Part shown: piece by piece, positions 18,049 to 27,728 of the stretch
How positions within the stretch are numbered: the stretch's first letter is position 1
How the letters are laid out: each line of letters starts with the position of its first letter
Assembly (NCBI RefSeq): GCF_028683095.1
Contig: NZ_JAJUBC010000016.1
Coordinates: 55,976-119,975, forward strand
Length of the DNA stretch: 64,000 nt
DNA from: Enterovibrio gelatinilyticus
GTDB taxonomy: Bacteria > Pseudomonadota > Gammaproteobacteria > Enterobacterales > Vibrionaceae
Direction: 5' to 3'
Made by a program: the position numbers and the translations under genes
The notes under the pieces: generated by a model
Told to the model about the DNA's origin: nothing
Database searches by the model: none
Seen by the model: only the letters and a program-made list of their open reading frames with translations

Positions 18049-19245
18049 ATGTCTAAGCTGGTTCTTGTTCTTAACTGCGGCAGCTCATCGCTGAAATTCG
18101 CTATCATTGACGCACAAACAGGTGATGAGCACCTGTCTGGTCTGGCTGAGTGTCTGCACCTGCCAGAAGCTCGCATTAAGTGGAAATTGGACGGCAAACA
18201 CGAAGCTCAACTGGGCGAAGGTGCTGCACACAAAGAAGCACTGAGCTTCATCGTTGAAACCATTCTGGCTTCTAAGCCTGAACTGGCACAAAACTTGGGC
18301 GCAATTGGTCACCGTGTTGTTCACGGTGGCGAGCAGTTCACTCAATCTGCACTTATCTGTGACAGCGTTCTGAAAGGCATTCAAGATGCTTCTAGCTTTG
18401 CACCTCTTCACAACCCAGCACACCTTGTTGGTATTGAAGCGGCTAAAGCTGCATTCCCAGAGCTGAAAAACGTTGCAGTATTTGACACTGCGTTCCACCA
18501 AACTATGCCAGAAGAAGCGTACCTATACGCGCTTCCGTACAAGCTGTACAAAGAGAACGGTATCCGTCGTTACGGCATGCACGGTACTTCTCACTTCTTC
18601 ATCGCGCAAGAAGCAGCAAACCTACTTGGCAAGCCAGTTGAAGAACTAAACATCATCAACTGTCACCTAGGTAACGGCGCATCTGTATGTGCTATCAAAA
18701 ACGGTAAGTCTGTAGACACTTCAATGGGTATGACGCCGCTTGAAGGTCTGGTAATGGGTACCCGTTCTGGTGACCTAGACCCAGCAATCATTTTCCACCT
18801 GCACGATGCACTGGGTTACAGCGTTGAAGAAATCAACAACATGCTAACCAAAGAGTCTGGCCTTGCTGGTCTGACTGAAGTGACTTCTGACTGTCGTTTC
18901 GTTGAAGACAACTACGGCACTAAAGAAGAAGCAACGCGCGCGATGGACGTATTCTGTCACCGTCTTGCTAAATACGTTGCTGGTTACACTGCATGTCTTG
19001 ACGGCCGTCTGGACGCGATCGTGTTCACTGGTGGTATCGGTGAGAACTCTGGCCCAATCCGTGAGCTAGTGCTAAACCGTCTTGGCCTTCTAGGTGTTGA
19101 AGTTGACCAAGAGCGCAACCTGAAAGCTCGCTTCGGCGGCGAAGGCGTTATCACTTCTGATAACAGCCGTGTTCCTGCGATGGTTATCTCTACCAACGAA
19201 GAACTGGTTATCGCTCAAGATACCGCACGTCTAGCTGCTATTTAA
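18049..19245 (+). CDS. ackA: Acetate kinase
   Basis: 398 residues. Interconverts acetyl phosphate and acetate with ATP formation. Signatures: [13 protein letters not shown] at the N-terminus, [17 protein letters not shown], the ATPase motif [12 protein letters not shown] and FTGGIGENS. With Pta and PflB this provides the mixed-acid acetate branch. pta follows 138 bases downstream with a hairpin between. Confidence 0.98.
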   Translation: MSKLVLVLNCGSSSLKFAIIDAQTGDEHLSGLAECLHLPEARIKWKLDGKHEAQLGEGAAHKEALSFIVETILASKPELAQNLGAIGHRVVHGGEQFTQSALICDSVLKGIQDASSFAPLHNPAHLVGIEAAKAAFPELKNVAVFDTAFHQTMPEEAYLYALPYKLYKENGIRRYGMHGTSHFFIAQEAANLLGKPVEELNIINCHLGNGASVCAIKNGKSVDTSMGMTPLEGLVMGTRSGDLDPAIIFHLHDALGYSVEEINNMLTKESGLAGLTEVTSDCRFVEDNYGTKEEATRAMDVFCHRLAKYVAGYTACLDGRLDAIVFTGGIGENSGPIRELVLNRLGLLGVEVDQERNLKARFGGEGVITSDNSRVPAMVISTNEELVIAQDTARLAAI

Positions 19246-19330
19246 TTAGCCACTGATGTGAACTTGCGGCTGATCAATGCGATCAGTCGTTTCAATTTGG
19301 CATAGTGAATGGCTAAATTGAACACCTCAA

Positions 19331-19360
19331 CAAAGCCTGCTCTTCGCGGGCTTTGGTTTT
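19331..19360 (+). terminator. Hairpin between ackA and pta
   Basis: CAAAGCC-GC / GC-GGGCTTTG stem with TCTTC loop followed by GTTTT. Placed between the genes, it may cause partial termination or stabilise the ackA message. Confidence 0.55.
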
Positions 19361-19383
19361 GACATAGTAAAGAGGAATTATCC

Positions 19384-21543
19384 GTGTCCCGTACTATTAT
19401 GCTCATTCCTATCGGTGCTGGCGTTGGCCTGACAAGTGTCAGTCTTGGCGTATTGCGTGCGATGGAACATAAGGGCGTTCGCGTTTCGTTTTTCAAACCA
19501 ATCGCGCAACCACGTCATGGCGACAACCAGCCAGATCTGACGACCACCATTATCGAAGCAAACAGCGACATGAAAGTGGCAGAGCCACTGACCATGGCAA
19601 ACGCTGAAGCGCTGATCCGTACTGACCAAAACGACGTGTTGATGGAAGAAATCATCGCGCGTTTCAAAGGCGCAACTGCAGGTACTGAAGTTGCACTGAT
19701 TGAAGGTCTTGTACCGACTCGTAACCACCCATTCGCGAACCAAGTTAACTTTGAGATCGCGAAAACGCTAGGCGCAGAAATTGTTTTCGTTACCACTCCA
19801 GGTACCGACAACCCTGCACAGCTAAAAGAGCGCATTGAAGTTGCTGTCTCTAACTTCGGTGGTTCGAAGAACGAAAACATCTCTGGCGTTATCATCAACA
19901 AGCACAATGCACCTGTTGATGAAGAAGGCCGCACTCGCCCTGACCTGTCTGACGTCTTTGATGACGCGAACGCAGCGAAATCAGGCAACGTGGAAGTGAT
20001 GGAAATCTTCAATTCAAGCCCAATCCGCGTTCTGGGTTGTGTGCCTTGGAGCATCGATTTGATTGCAACTCGTGCTAGCGATCTGGCTAAGCACTTGAAT
20101 GCTGAAATCGTTAACGAAGGTGAAATCAACACACGTCGCATTAAGAGCATCACGTTCTGTGCGCGTTCTATCCCGAACATGGTTGAGCACTTCCGTGCAG
20201 GTTCACTGCTGGTAACTTCTGCTGACCGTCCTGACGTTATTGTTGCTGCATGTCTTGCTGCAATGAACGGCTTGGAAATCGGTGCTCTGCTTCTGACTGG
20301 CGGTTACAACATCCCAGAACAGTTGCGTGGCCTGTGCCAGCGTGCATTCGAATCTGGCCTGCCAGTATTCACGACCAAAGGTAACACTTGGCAGACGTCT
20401 TTGAACCTTCAAAGCTTCAGCCTTGAAGTCCCTGCGGACGATAAAGAGCGTGTTGAGTTCGTTAACGAACATGTGGCTAGCCACATCGACGGTAACTGGA
20501 TTGAATCACTGTCTGTCGGTTCTAACCGTGCATTGCGTCTAAGCCCACCAGCTTTCCGCTACCAGCTAACTGAATTCGCGCGTAAAGCAGCGAAGCGTAT
20601 CGTTCTGCCTGAAGGCGACGAACCACGTACAGTAAAAGCAGCGGCTATCTGTGCTGAGCGTAAGATTGCTGAGTGTGTGCTTTTGGGTAACCCAGAAGAG
20701 ATTCGTCGTGTTGCTGCGCAACAAGGCGTTGAGCTAGGCGCTGGCGTGACCATCATCAACTCTGACGAAGTACGTGAAAACTACGTTGCTCGTTTGGTTG
20801 AACTGCGTGGCGCGAAAGGCATGACCGAAGTTGTTGCTCGTGAGAAGCTACAAGATTCAGTCTTCCTTGGCACCATGATGCTTGAAGCGGGTGAAGTTGA
20901 CGGTCTGGTTTCTGGTGCGGTTCATACCACAGCAAACACCATCGTTCCACCGTTCCAAATCATCAAAACAGCCCCTGATGCCTCTATCGTATCGTCAATC
21001 TTCTTCATGCTTCTGCCTGATCAAGTATTGGTTTACGGTGACTGTGCGATCAACCCTGATCCAACGGCTGAGCAACTGGCTGAAATCGCTATCCAATCTG
21101 CAGACTCTGCTGCTGCATTCGGTATCGAGCCACGCGTCGCAATGATCTCTTACTCTACCGGTGAATCTGGTAAGGGTGCAGACGTTGATAAAGTACGTGA
21201 AGCAACGAAACTGGCACAAGCGAAACGTCCTGATCTGATCATCGATGGTCCGCTTCAGTACGACGCAGCGATCATGGAAAACGTAGCAGCATCGAAAGCG
21301 CCTAACTCGCCAGTAGCGGGTAAAGCGACTGTATTCGTATTCCCTGATCTGAACACCGGTAACACCACGTACAAAGCAGTACAACGTTCTGCTGACTTGG
21401 TTTCTATCGGTCCAATGCTTCAGGGCATGCGTAAGCCTGTGAACGACCTGTCTCGCGGCGCACTGGTAGACGATATCGTTTACACAGTTGCACTAACTGC
21501 GATTCAAGCGAAACAAGCTGACGACGCGGAAGCAGCTAAATAA
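19384..21543 (+). CDS. pta: Phosphate acetyltransferase
   Basis: 719 residues (E. coli 714). Makes acetyl phosphate and CoA from acetyl-CoA. N-terminal P-loop-like domain ([16 protein letters not shown]), a central DRTGG-type domain (about 220-335) and the C-terminal catalytic PTA domain (about 390-710, with LPEGDEPRT and [10 protein letters not shown]). GTG start behind GAGGAATTATCC. Ends before a strong terminator, so ackA-pta is a two-gene operon. Confidence 0.97.
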   Translation: MSRTIMLIPIGAGVGLTSVSLGVLRAMEHKGVRVSFFKPIAQPRHGDNQPDLTTTIIEANSDMKVAEPLTMANAEALIRTDQNDVLMEEIIARFKGATAGTEVALIEGLVPTRNHPFANQVNFEIAKTLGAEIVFVTTPGTDNPAQLKERIEVAVSNFGGSKNENISGVIINKHNAPVDEEGRTRPDLSDVFDDANAAKSGNVEVMEIFNSSPIRVLGCVPWSIDLIATRASDLAKHLNAEIVNEGEINTRRIKSITFCARSIPNMVEHFRAGSLLVTSADRPDVIVAACLAAMNGLEIGALLLTGGYNIPEQLRGLCQRAFESGLPVFTTKGNTWQTSLNLQSFSLEVPADDKERVEFVNEHVASHIDGNWIESLSVGSNRALRLSPPAFRYQLTEFARKAAKRIVLPEGDEPRTVKAAAICAERKIAECVLLGNPEEIRRVAAQQGVELGAGVTIINSDEVRENYVARLVELRGAKGMTEVVAREKLQDSVFLGTMMLEAGEVDGLVSGAVHTTANTIVPPFQIIKTAPDASIVSSIFFMLLPDQVLVYGDCAINPDPTAEQLAEIAIQSADSAAAFGIEPRVAMISYSTGESGKGADVDKVREATKLAQAKRPDLIIDGPLQYDAAIMENVAASKAPNSPVAGKATVFVFPDLNTGNTTYKAVQRSADLVSIGPMLQGMRKPVNDLSRGALVDDIVYTVALTAIQAKQADDAEAAK

Positions 21544-21561
21544 GCCACGCGCTTATTGGTA

Positions 21562-21594
21562 AAAAAAAGCCGATGCTGATGCATCGGCTTTTTT
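21562..21594. terminator. Terminator after pta, also facing the dha operon
   Basis: Stem AAAAGCCGATGC / GCATCGGCTTTT, loop TGAT, with A and T runs on both sides, so it may end both pta and the convergent dhaK transcript. Confidence 0.92.
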
Positions 21595-21637
21595 GTCGGT
21601 CGCGGTTTGTGATAATACTCATCCGCTACCCGTCTGT

Positions 21638-22606
21638 TTAACCCTGACCTATCGCCAATGCCGGCGTTGTTGCTGGCGTATCCCAAAGTTCAATCCACTC
21701 TGGTCGCGCATCAACCACTGTAAGAGAAATCCCGTCAGTATCCAATGTTGTTGCAAACGTCCCCACGAGGGTTCGCGCAACGGGCATGCCCTTTTCAGCC
21801 AGTACTTTTTGTGCTTCTTCTAAAGCAAGATCCAGATCAGCAGCAAGGGCAGCACCCAAGCCATTGACCATCAAGATAGGCTGAGACGATACGGCTTCCA
21901 AAGATTGCAGAATATCGTCGATCATTTTGGGAATGAGAGCATTGATGGGCGATCTGGGAATACGTGAAATACCTAACTCACCATGTATACCCACACCATA
22001 TTCCACTTCGTGGCTTTCTAAAGACCCAGCCATTTTTCGAAAGGAGCATGTCGAAAAAGCAACGCCGATTGTTCGCGTGCGAGAAACAATGTCATCACCC
22101 AGTTCAGCCAAGGCCTCAAGCGTCAAGCCACGCTCTGCGGCAGCGCCCAGCATTTTTTCTACCACCACCACGCCCGCCAGCCCTCGCGCGGAATCCCTAT
22201 CCGATTGCGTCGCGTCATCGTTGACGAGAACCATCAAAGTATCACTCTCCGAGAGCTCTGCTGCTATTTCAAAGTTCATCCGATCCCCTTGATAATTTTT
22301 CACGATCAAAAGGACGCCCTTACCGGTATCAGATTGGTGAATAGCGGATGTGATTTGATCGGGAGAAGGTGACGTAAATATTTCGCCAGGGCATGCTGCA
22401 TCAAGCATTCCTTCGCCCACAAACCCCGCATGCAGAGGCTCATGACCCGAGCCACCGCCAGAAACCAATGCCACTTTGTTTTTCTGATAGTGAGGATGTC
22501 GAAAGACAACCAAAGGATCCCACTGAATGACGATGTTATCTTGATGGGTCTGTTCAAATTCCTTTAGACGGCTTTTTACAGAAATGTCTTTGCTATCCTT
22601 TGCCAT
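21638..22606 (-). CDS. dhaK: Dihydroxyacetone kinase subunit DhaK
   Basis: 322 residues. The substrate-binding subunit; dihydroxyacetone is held as a hemiaminal by a histidine, here H208 in YGVGIHGE. The N-terminal SGGGSGHEPLHAGFVG loop is intact. It is the last gene of the operon, after DhaL, EIIA and HPr-like genes, with a helix-turn-helix gene between. Start at ATG 22606 (MAKDSKD) is preferred to an in-frame TTG upstream. Sequence differs clearly from the fused kinase at 30483, so it is not a recent duplicate. Confidence 0.88.
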   Translation of the reverse strand: MAKDSKDISVKSRLKEFEQTHQDNIVIQWDPLVVFRHPHYQKNKVALVSGGGSGHEPLHAGFVGEGMLDAACPGEIFTSPSPDQITSAIHQSDTGKGVLLIVKNYQGDRMNFEIAAELSESDTLMVLVNDDATQSDRDSARGLAGVVVVEKMLGAAAERGLTLEALAELGDDIVSRTRTIGVAFSTCSFRKMAGSLESHEVEYGVGIHGELGISRIPRSPINALIPKMIDDILQSLEAVSSQPILMVNGLGAALAADLDLALEEAQKVLAEKGMPVARTLVGTFATTLDTDGISLTVVDARPEWIELWDTPATTPALAIGQG

Positions 22607-22638
22607 TTGATTTCGTCTCAATCTTCAAGAGATTCGAA

Positions 22639-23049
22639 CTAAGGTGTTTTAACCTTTTCAATCGTTGCCACTAACTGCTTAGTATAATCTTGAATTGCCT
22701 TTTTGATGGCAGTGTTGCTTTTCTCACTCCCCATATCCGGGAATGAAACAGAGCAATGAACCATCTGTATTTTCTTACTCTCTAACGCCGACCGATTCGG
22801 ATGAGCCTCAATATATGCGGCAAGAAACAGACTCTCCTGCTCATCTGAAAACATGCAGACATCAAAAATCGTGGGAATGTGTTTAAACGGGATCGGCGTG
22901 TTGTACTCAGGGTTTGATATCTGAGAAATGAAACTACGATTTTTTCCTAACGCCTCCGCCAAGCGCTGCCGAATACCAGAAGGACGCTGTTCGATAACGG
23001 TTCTAAGGATGATTTTGTATTTAGAAACTTTTGACCCTTCAATGCTCAT
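22639..23049 (-). CDS. Helix-turn-helix protein of the dha operon
   Basis: 136 residues. Residues about 8-60 form an XRE-like helix-turn-helix (IRQRLAEALGKNRSFISQI); the rest is helical and shows no sugar-binding fold. It is preceded by a 125-base gap, the largest within the cluster, so it and dhaK may have their own promoter. Probable local transcription regulator that responds to pathway state; its target is not proven. It is unlike DhaR (sigma-54 type) or DhaS (TetR type). Confidence 0.7.
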   Translation of the reverse strand: MSIEGSKVSKYKIILRTVIEQRPSGIRQRLAEALGKNRSFISQISNPEYNTPIPFKHIPTIFDVCMFSDEQESLFLAAYIEAHPNRSALESKKIQMVHCSVSFPDMGSEKSNTAIKKAIQDYTKQLVATIEKVKTP

Positions 23050-23174
23050 GCATTACCACTCGTGAAACCCAATATGACAAACTCTATGTGCATGGTGTTA
23101 TCCATCTAAATGAGAGAAATCAGCATATCAGATGCAAGATCAATCACCAATTGGATAGCCTATTATCCATTTTC

Positions 23175-23456
23175 TTATTGCTGACAATCGACACCTTCAA
23201 GACAACCCACGATCGCAGACATCGCAGCGTTCTTATCTCGTCCTGATGCCCGAATGTAAACGGGGCACGCCGAGCGTAGCTTTAATTTCACCAAAGCAGC
23301 CTGACGTGTTGCACAAACCCAAGGGCCGTCGACCGTTTCAGATAACTCAACCTTCGCGTCAAATCCTTGCATTAAGCGAGATAATTGAGCGGCTGGGCGC
23401 ACATGGAGGTCAAAACCTCCTGTTAGCCAAATCTTGGTGTTCAAATGCTCTTCCAT
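23175..23456 (-). CDS. HPr-like phosphocarrier protein
   Basis: 93 residues. The active-site pattern GGFDLHVRPAAQLSRL corresponds to HPr (GLHxRPA), with H18 as the expected phosphohistidine. In E. coli DhaM EIIA, HPr and an EI fragment are fused; here HPr is free-standing and overlaps the EIIA gene (TAATG), so translational coupling is likely. It probably passes phosphate from EI to the EIIA next to it. No dedicated EI is in the window, so the general PTS EI would be used. Confidence 0.82.
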   Translation of the reverse strand: MEEHLNTKIWLTGGFDLHVRPAAQLSRLMQGFDAKVELSETVDGPWVCATRQAALVKLKLRSACPVYIRASGRDKNAAMSAIVGCLEGVDCQQ

Positions 23457-23854
23457 TACCCACCAGCATGATTAAGTTCATTTGCCGCCAATTCAACTTG
23501 CTTAAGGCTTCCCCCTGCGACGGCCTTATAAGAAGCCACGATAACGCCTTCGACAAGTGGCGCATCGATAATTCTGACCACTTTGGCTTTTTCTGGCGAA
23601 AGCAGCTCAATCGCAACTTCACTGTTAAGTTCCGTGCTGCCCATATCAACAAAGATCGCGACGCCCGCGGGAGACCACACTGATATTATCGCGTTATAAA
23701 TGGCATCAGCATGACAACCGAGCTGACCGTCAGCCGCTCCCCCCGTCCATGCGATAGGCACTGCGTCGGTCACTATTTGTGTTGCCATATCAGCAACGCC
23801 TTGCGCCACGAGCCGCGAGTGCGAAACGATCACTAAGCTAATCGGATTGTTCAA
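23456..23854 (-). CDS. dhaM: DhaM-type PTS EIIA (phosphoryl donor of DHA kinase)
   Basis: 132 residues, mannose-family EIIA fold. N-terminal SLVIVSHSRLV has the phosphorylated His12; VDMGSTELNSEVAIELL is the DhaM pattern. It should rephosphorylate ADP bound to DhaL. Overlaps dhaL upstream by 17 bases and the HPr-like gene downstream by one. It lacks the HPr and EI domains that follow EIIA in E. coli DhaM. Confidence 0.87.
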   Translation of the reverse strand: MNNPISLVIVSHSRLVAQGVADMATQIVTDAVPIAWTGGAADGQLGCHADAIYNAIISVWSPAGVAIFVDMGSTELNSEVAIELLSPEKAKVVRIIDAPLVEGVIVASYKAVAGGSLKQVELAANELNHAGG

Positions 23855-24443
23855 GGTTCGTCATCTCCATCATTCCATTCATTGCGGCTTTCAGAGCCAA
23901 CATACTAGAGCAAGCGCCGGGATCGATATGCCCAACGCTTCTCTCACCTAGGTATGCCGCTCTCCCTTTCTTCGCAAGCAGGTGTTTTGTGTTTTCACAG
24001 TGGGTTTCAGCGAGGTGCTGAACAATCGTCAGCGCTTCAACGCCGAGTGCTTTCGTATCAAAATGCCAATACGCGGCAAAAGGTACCAGCACGTCCAACA
24101 TGGTTTTATCACCCAGCGCGGACTTCCCTCTTCGTTCAACCGATACAACCCCAAGATAAAATGCCTCATCAATGGGTTTACCTTGGTTGACTGCCTTACC
24201 CCAGGTTAAAAACAAGGTGCCATACAAGGCGCCTGAGGCGCCACCAATGTGCTTTAGCACGCATTCGCCTAGGGCCTTTAAAAAGGCACCATCCATTAGG
24301 TGTCGCCACTGCGGTAAGGCTTCCAAAACGGCTTCCGCACCCCTTGAGATGTTAAACCCATGGTCACCATCTCCAATCTCGACATCTAACTGCGTAAGCA
24401 GATCTTGATGAGCGAGCAGCTCATGGCACACTCTACTCACCAC
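23838..24443 (-). CDS. dhaL: Dihydroxyacetone kinase subunit DhaL
   Basis: 201 residues. The ADP/ATP-Mg subunit: LDVEIGDGDHGFN carries the Mg-binding aspartates, with GGASGALYGT and GDKTMLD following. The GTG start at 24443 leaves out a short N-terminal helix that the family usually has; about 13 further codons are open upstream but contain no standard start codon. Starts 22 bases after the ATPase stop, so it is in the same transcript as the ABC importer. Confidence 0.87.
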   Translation of the reverse strand: MVSRVCHELLAHQDLLTQLDVEIGDGDHGFNISRGAEAVLEALPQWRHLMDGAFLKALGECVLKHIGGASGALYGTLFLTWGKAVNQGKPIDEAFYLGVVSVERRGKSALGDKTMLDVLVPFAAYWHFDTKALGVEALTIVQHLAETHCENTKHLLAKKGRAAYLGERSVGHIDPGACSSMLALKAAMNGMMEMTNLEQSD

Positions 24444-24465
24444 CTGCTCTCGCCATATCTGTTGA

Positions 24466-25491
24466 CTAATAGGTTACCCCTTGCACTCTCTGTCCTGCTC
24501 TATCAAATAAAACGGGATGAACGAAATCAAACGACACACGCTCATTTGGGTTCAACGTTGTATTTGAAGGCACCAGCATTGTGATTTTCTCTTGATGAAA
24601 ATCCAGATGCAGATGGCATTGGTCACCCAAATGTTCAACTCGTCGCACCACTGCCGAATACTTCCCTTCCCCGCTCGCCTTTAATGACAAATGCTCGGTT
24701 CTCACTCCAACAAACGCCACGTTTTCCTCAGAAAAATGCTCATCGAAACATTGCTTCGGCAACACATTGATTTGAGGTAACCCCAATCTCGTCGCGACAT
24801 AGTCACTGTTTGGGTTGCTATAGATTTCCTTTGGTGTCCCTACTTGAACAATCTCACCGTCTTTCAATACACCAATACGATCACCCAGCGTCATGGCTTC
24901 AATTTGATCGTGTGTGACATAAAGTATAGTGGCACCAAGCTCTTGCTGAATCCTCTTCAGTTCAACCCTGAGATCCGCACGCAGTTTTGCATCCAGTGAA
25001 GATAAAGGTTCGTCCATCAAATACAGCGCAGGACGGCGAACTAACGCACGTCCAATAGCAACGCGCTGCATTTCACCACCAGACAGTTTCGTTGCTTTAT
25101 TTTGCAGTTTGTGACTAATCCGCAGCACTTCAGCCACTTTACCGATACGCTTTTTAATGTCGGCCTCTGGCATATTTCGGACTTTGGAACGCAGTGGAAA
25201 TGCCAAGTTGTCATAAACACTCATATGCGGGTAAAGCGAATACTGCTGGAAAACGAAAGCAACATCTCTCTCAGAGGGAGCCACAGAATGCATGTTTCGA
25301 TTGGCTAAAATGATATCGCCTTCGTCACACTTCTCTAGCCCTGCCGCCAAACGCAATAAGGTCGTTTTCCCTGCGCCTGTTGGCCCAAGCAGCACCATGA
25401 ACTCACCTTCTTTAACGTCTAAATTGATTTGCTTCACCGCTTCAATATCACCAAAGCGTTTACAGACGTGATTAAATTTAAGCTTTGTCAT
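24466..25491 (-). CDS. ABC importer ATPase (GlpT/MalK-like)
   Basis: 341 residues. Walker A GPTGAGKTT, signature LSGGEMQ, Walker B LYLMDEP and the H-loop THD are all canonical; a C-terminal TOBE-type domain follows (about 240-341). Pairs with the ATPase encoded upstream to form a heterodimeric motor, as in the rhizobial glycerol importer GlpSTPQUV. Start ATG 25491 lies behind GAGGAGG and overlaps the previous gene by 14 bases. Confidence 0.87.
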   Translation of the reverse strand: MTKLKFNHVCKRFGDIEAVKQINLDVKEGEFMVLLGPTGAGKTTLLRLAAGLEKCDEGDIILANRNMHSVAPSERDVAFVFQQYSLYPHMSVYDNLAFPLRSKVRNMPEADIKKRIGKVAEVLRISHKLQNKATKLSGGEMQRVAIGRALVRRPALYLMDEPLSSLDAKLRADLRVELKRIQQELGATILYVTHDQIEAMTLGDRIGVLKDGEIVQVGTPKEIYSNPNSDYVATRLGLPQINVLPKQCFDEHFSEENVAFVGVRTEHLSLKASGEGKYSAVVRRVEHLGDQCHLHLDFHQEKITMLVPSNTTLNPNERVSFDFVHPVLFDRAGQRVQGVTY

Positions 25492-26581
25492 GGTATGCCT
25501 CCTCATAGCGCGTGTTCATTATTACTTGATCTGTCTCGCGATCGAATATCGAGGTATGTTCAGGGTCTAACTGAAGATAAACTTGCTGGCCTCGCTCAAC
25601 AGCGATATAGCTATCAACACGCGCTTTTAACGTTCCAATTGTTGAATTAATGGTCAGTACTTGTGTTGTTCCCAAGTATTCAACAGCATCAATCATTCCT
25701 TTTAAGTGGGAGAACTCAACCAGTGATACATGCTCAGGGCGGACGCCCAATGCCAGTTTCTTGGTTTGAACCCCCTCGACAATGCGCGCAACGGCAATCT
25801 TGATACTGTTGATGCAGACAGAGTCTGCTCCCTGCGCAACGTTCCCTTCAAACTCAATGATGTTCATTGAGGGTTCCCCGAGAAATTTGGCGACAAATAT
25901 GGTGTTGGGAAAATCGTAAATAAACTGTGGCGCTCCCACTTGTTCTATCACGCTATGGTTCATCACCATGATTTTATCGGCCATCGACATCGCTTCTAAT
26001 TGGTCATGCGTGACATAAACCGTGGTTGCCCCCATTCGATTGTGCAGCTCTTTGAGCTCCGAACACATCAGGTGGCGAAACTCACTGTCCAACGCACCTA
26101 AAGGCTCATCCATCAAAAAAGCCTGTGGTTTTCGGATGATTGCCCTACCCAGCGAAACGCGCTGTTTATCACCGCTCGATAACCCACCGACAGGGCTATC
26201 TAGAAGATGCTCAATACGTAAAATGTCGGCCACTTCCGCGACCCGTTCTTTTATTTCCGCTCTCGCGACACCCTGACACTTCAGCGGGAAGCTGATGTTT
26301 TGACGAACATTCATGTGCGGATAGAGTGCGAACATCTGAAAGACAAACGCAATATCTCTCTGGCTTGCGCGCAGAAATGAAACGTCATCGCCTTCGATTT
26401 TTATTTGGCCTGAGGTAGGTAACTCCAGCCCTGCAATCATCCTTAATGTGGTTGTTTTCCCGCACCCAGAAGGACCGAGTAAGACAAAAAACTCACCATC
26501 ATTAATCGTAAATGTCGAATTTTTCACCGCGACAAAACGATCAAATCGTTTGTGCAAATTAGCCACTGTAATATCAGCCAT
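25478..26581 (-). CDS. ABC importer ATPase (GlpS/MalK-like)
   Basis: 367 residues. Walker A GPSGCGKTT and Walker B FLMDEP are normal, but the signature loop reads LSSGDKQ where LSGGQ is usual, so one of the two composite ATP sites is altered. The C-terminal regulatory domain is present. Start ATG 26581 (MADITVANL) behind GAGAGAA; longer in-frame extension has no family similarity. Partner of the ATPase at 24466-25491. Confidence 0.87.
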   Translation of the reverse strand: MADITVANLHKRFDRFVAVKNSTFTINDGEFFVLLGPSGCGKTTTLRMIAGLELPTSGQIKIEGDDVSFLRASQRDIAFVFQMFALYPHMNVRQNISFPLKCQGVARAEIKERVAEVADILRIEHLLDSPVGGLSSGDKQRVSLGRAIIRKPQAFLMDEPLGALDSEFRHLMCSELKELHNRMGATTVYVTHDQLEAMSMADKIMVMNHSVIEQVGAPQFIYDFPNTIFVAKFLGEPSMNIIEFEGNVAQGADSVCINSIKIAVARIVEGVQTKKLALGVRPEHVSLVEFSHLKGMIDAVEYLGTTQVLTINSTIGTLKARVDSYIAVERGQQVYLQLDPEHTSIFDRETDQVIMNTRYEEAYHDKA

Positions 26582-26592
26582 AAACTTCTCTC

Positions 26593-26781
26593 CTATTCTG
26601 GAAAATGGCTGACAATCAGAAAGCTGACTGTGCCGAACAAAATGACGCTGAACGAATATGTAAATGCGGTCATGACAAAAGGTTGCATCAGCATAAAGAT
26701 GCCAAGCCCTATCAATACGCATGAGACATTTTCCAAGAAACCTCTACGCAGGTAGCGGCTGGTTAATAATCTATTTTTCAT
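26593..26781 (-). CDS. Small membrane protein of glycerol-type ABC importer (DUF2160/GlpU-like)
   Basis: 62 residues, two hydrophobic segments separated by a short loop (CVLIGLGIFMLMQPF and FSVILFGTVSFLI). Placed exactly where GlpU (DUF2160) sits in the rhizobial glycerol ABC operon, between permease and ATPase genes here. The start overlaps the permease stop. Role unknown; perhaps an accessory membrane subunit. Assignment is by position, size and topology more than by motif. Confidence 0.65.
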   Translation of the reverse strand: MKNRLLTSRYLRRGFLENVSCVLIGLGIFMLMQPFVMTAFTYSFSVILFGTVSFLIVSHFPE

Positions 26782-27728
26782 TACTTCCTCACTGCTCCAA
26801 ACGTAATTCCTCGCAACAGGTGCTTTCTAAGAACCACGGTAAACACAACAATTGGGATGAGGAACAAAGACGTGCCTGCTGCAACAGCCGGCCAATCAAG
26901 CCCTCCTTCACCGATAATGATGGGGATGAATGGCGGTGCGGTTTGGGCATTACCACTGGTCAGCAGTAGTGCAAACGCATATTCATTCCACGCAAACACC
27001 AAACAGAAAATGGCGGTAGACGCGATGCCCGTTGCCGCTTGTGGTAACACCACTTTGATAAAGGCTTGAAATCGGCTGTATCCATCAATCATTGCGGCTT
27101 CTTCATACTCTCGCGGGATCTCATCAATAAAGCCTTTGAGCAACCACACCGATAAGCTGACATTGACCGCGGTATACAAAATAATCATCCCAAGATGGGT
27201 ATCTGATAGCCCTAACTGCCGATACATCAAATAGATAGGGATGGCGACCGCAATGGGTGGCATCATTCGCGTCGACAGAATAAAGAACAGCAGATCATCT
27301 TTTAGCGGCACCTTAAATCGTGAAAAACCATACGCTGCTAACGTTCCTAGGAAGACGGCTAGAAATGTCGAACCGAAGCCGATGATCATCGAGTTGGTAT
27401 ACCGCCCTAAAAAGCGAGAAGGCCCCGTAATGACCATGTTTTGGTCACGAACGATTTCGTCATACCACGTCGAGGGTGGCGGCAACGATGCCATGTGCTC
27501 TTCGGTTTGACGCGAACGACTGGTGAACAAGTTAACGTACCCCTCTAAGCTGGCTTCGAATGTCACTTTAGGAGGGTAAGCAATAGCATCAGACGGCGAC
27601 TTAAAGCTCGTCATCAATATCCATATCAGCGGAGCAATGGAAATCACACCGTAGAAAATGACTACCGCAGCTGCCATTTTTTTTGAGCGTCCGCTTGGCT
27701 CAATTACAGAAAATGCAGAATCACTCAT
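26781..27728 (-). CDS. ABC importer permease (MalG/GlpQ-like)
   Basis: 315 residues, six predicted membrane helices. The cytoplasmic EAA loop is visible as EYEEAAMIDGYSRFQAF, followed by VLPQAATGI. Carries a large periplasmic insert after the first helix (about 55-110), typical of this sugar/glycerol permease group. Its ATG overlaps the stop of the upstream permease (ATGA). Confidence 0.88.
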   Translation of the reverse strand: MSDSAFSVIEPSGRSKKMAAAVVIFYGVISIAPLIWILMTSFKSPSDAIAYPPKVTFEASLEGYVNLFTSRSRQTEEHMASLPPPSTWYDEIVRDQNMVITGPSRFLGRYTNSMIIGFGSTFLAVFLGTLAAYGFSRFKVPLKDDLLFFILSTRMMPPIAVAIPIYLMYRQLGLSDTHLGMIILYTAVNVSLSVWLLKGFIDEIPREYEEAAMIDGYSRFQAFIKVVLPQAATGIASTAIFCLVFAWNEYAFALLLTSGNAQTAPPFIPIIIGEGGLDWPAVAAGTSLFLIPIVVFTVVLRKHLLRGITFGAVRK

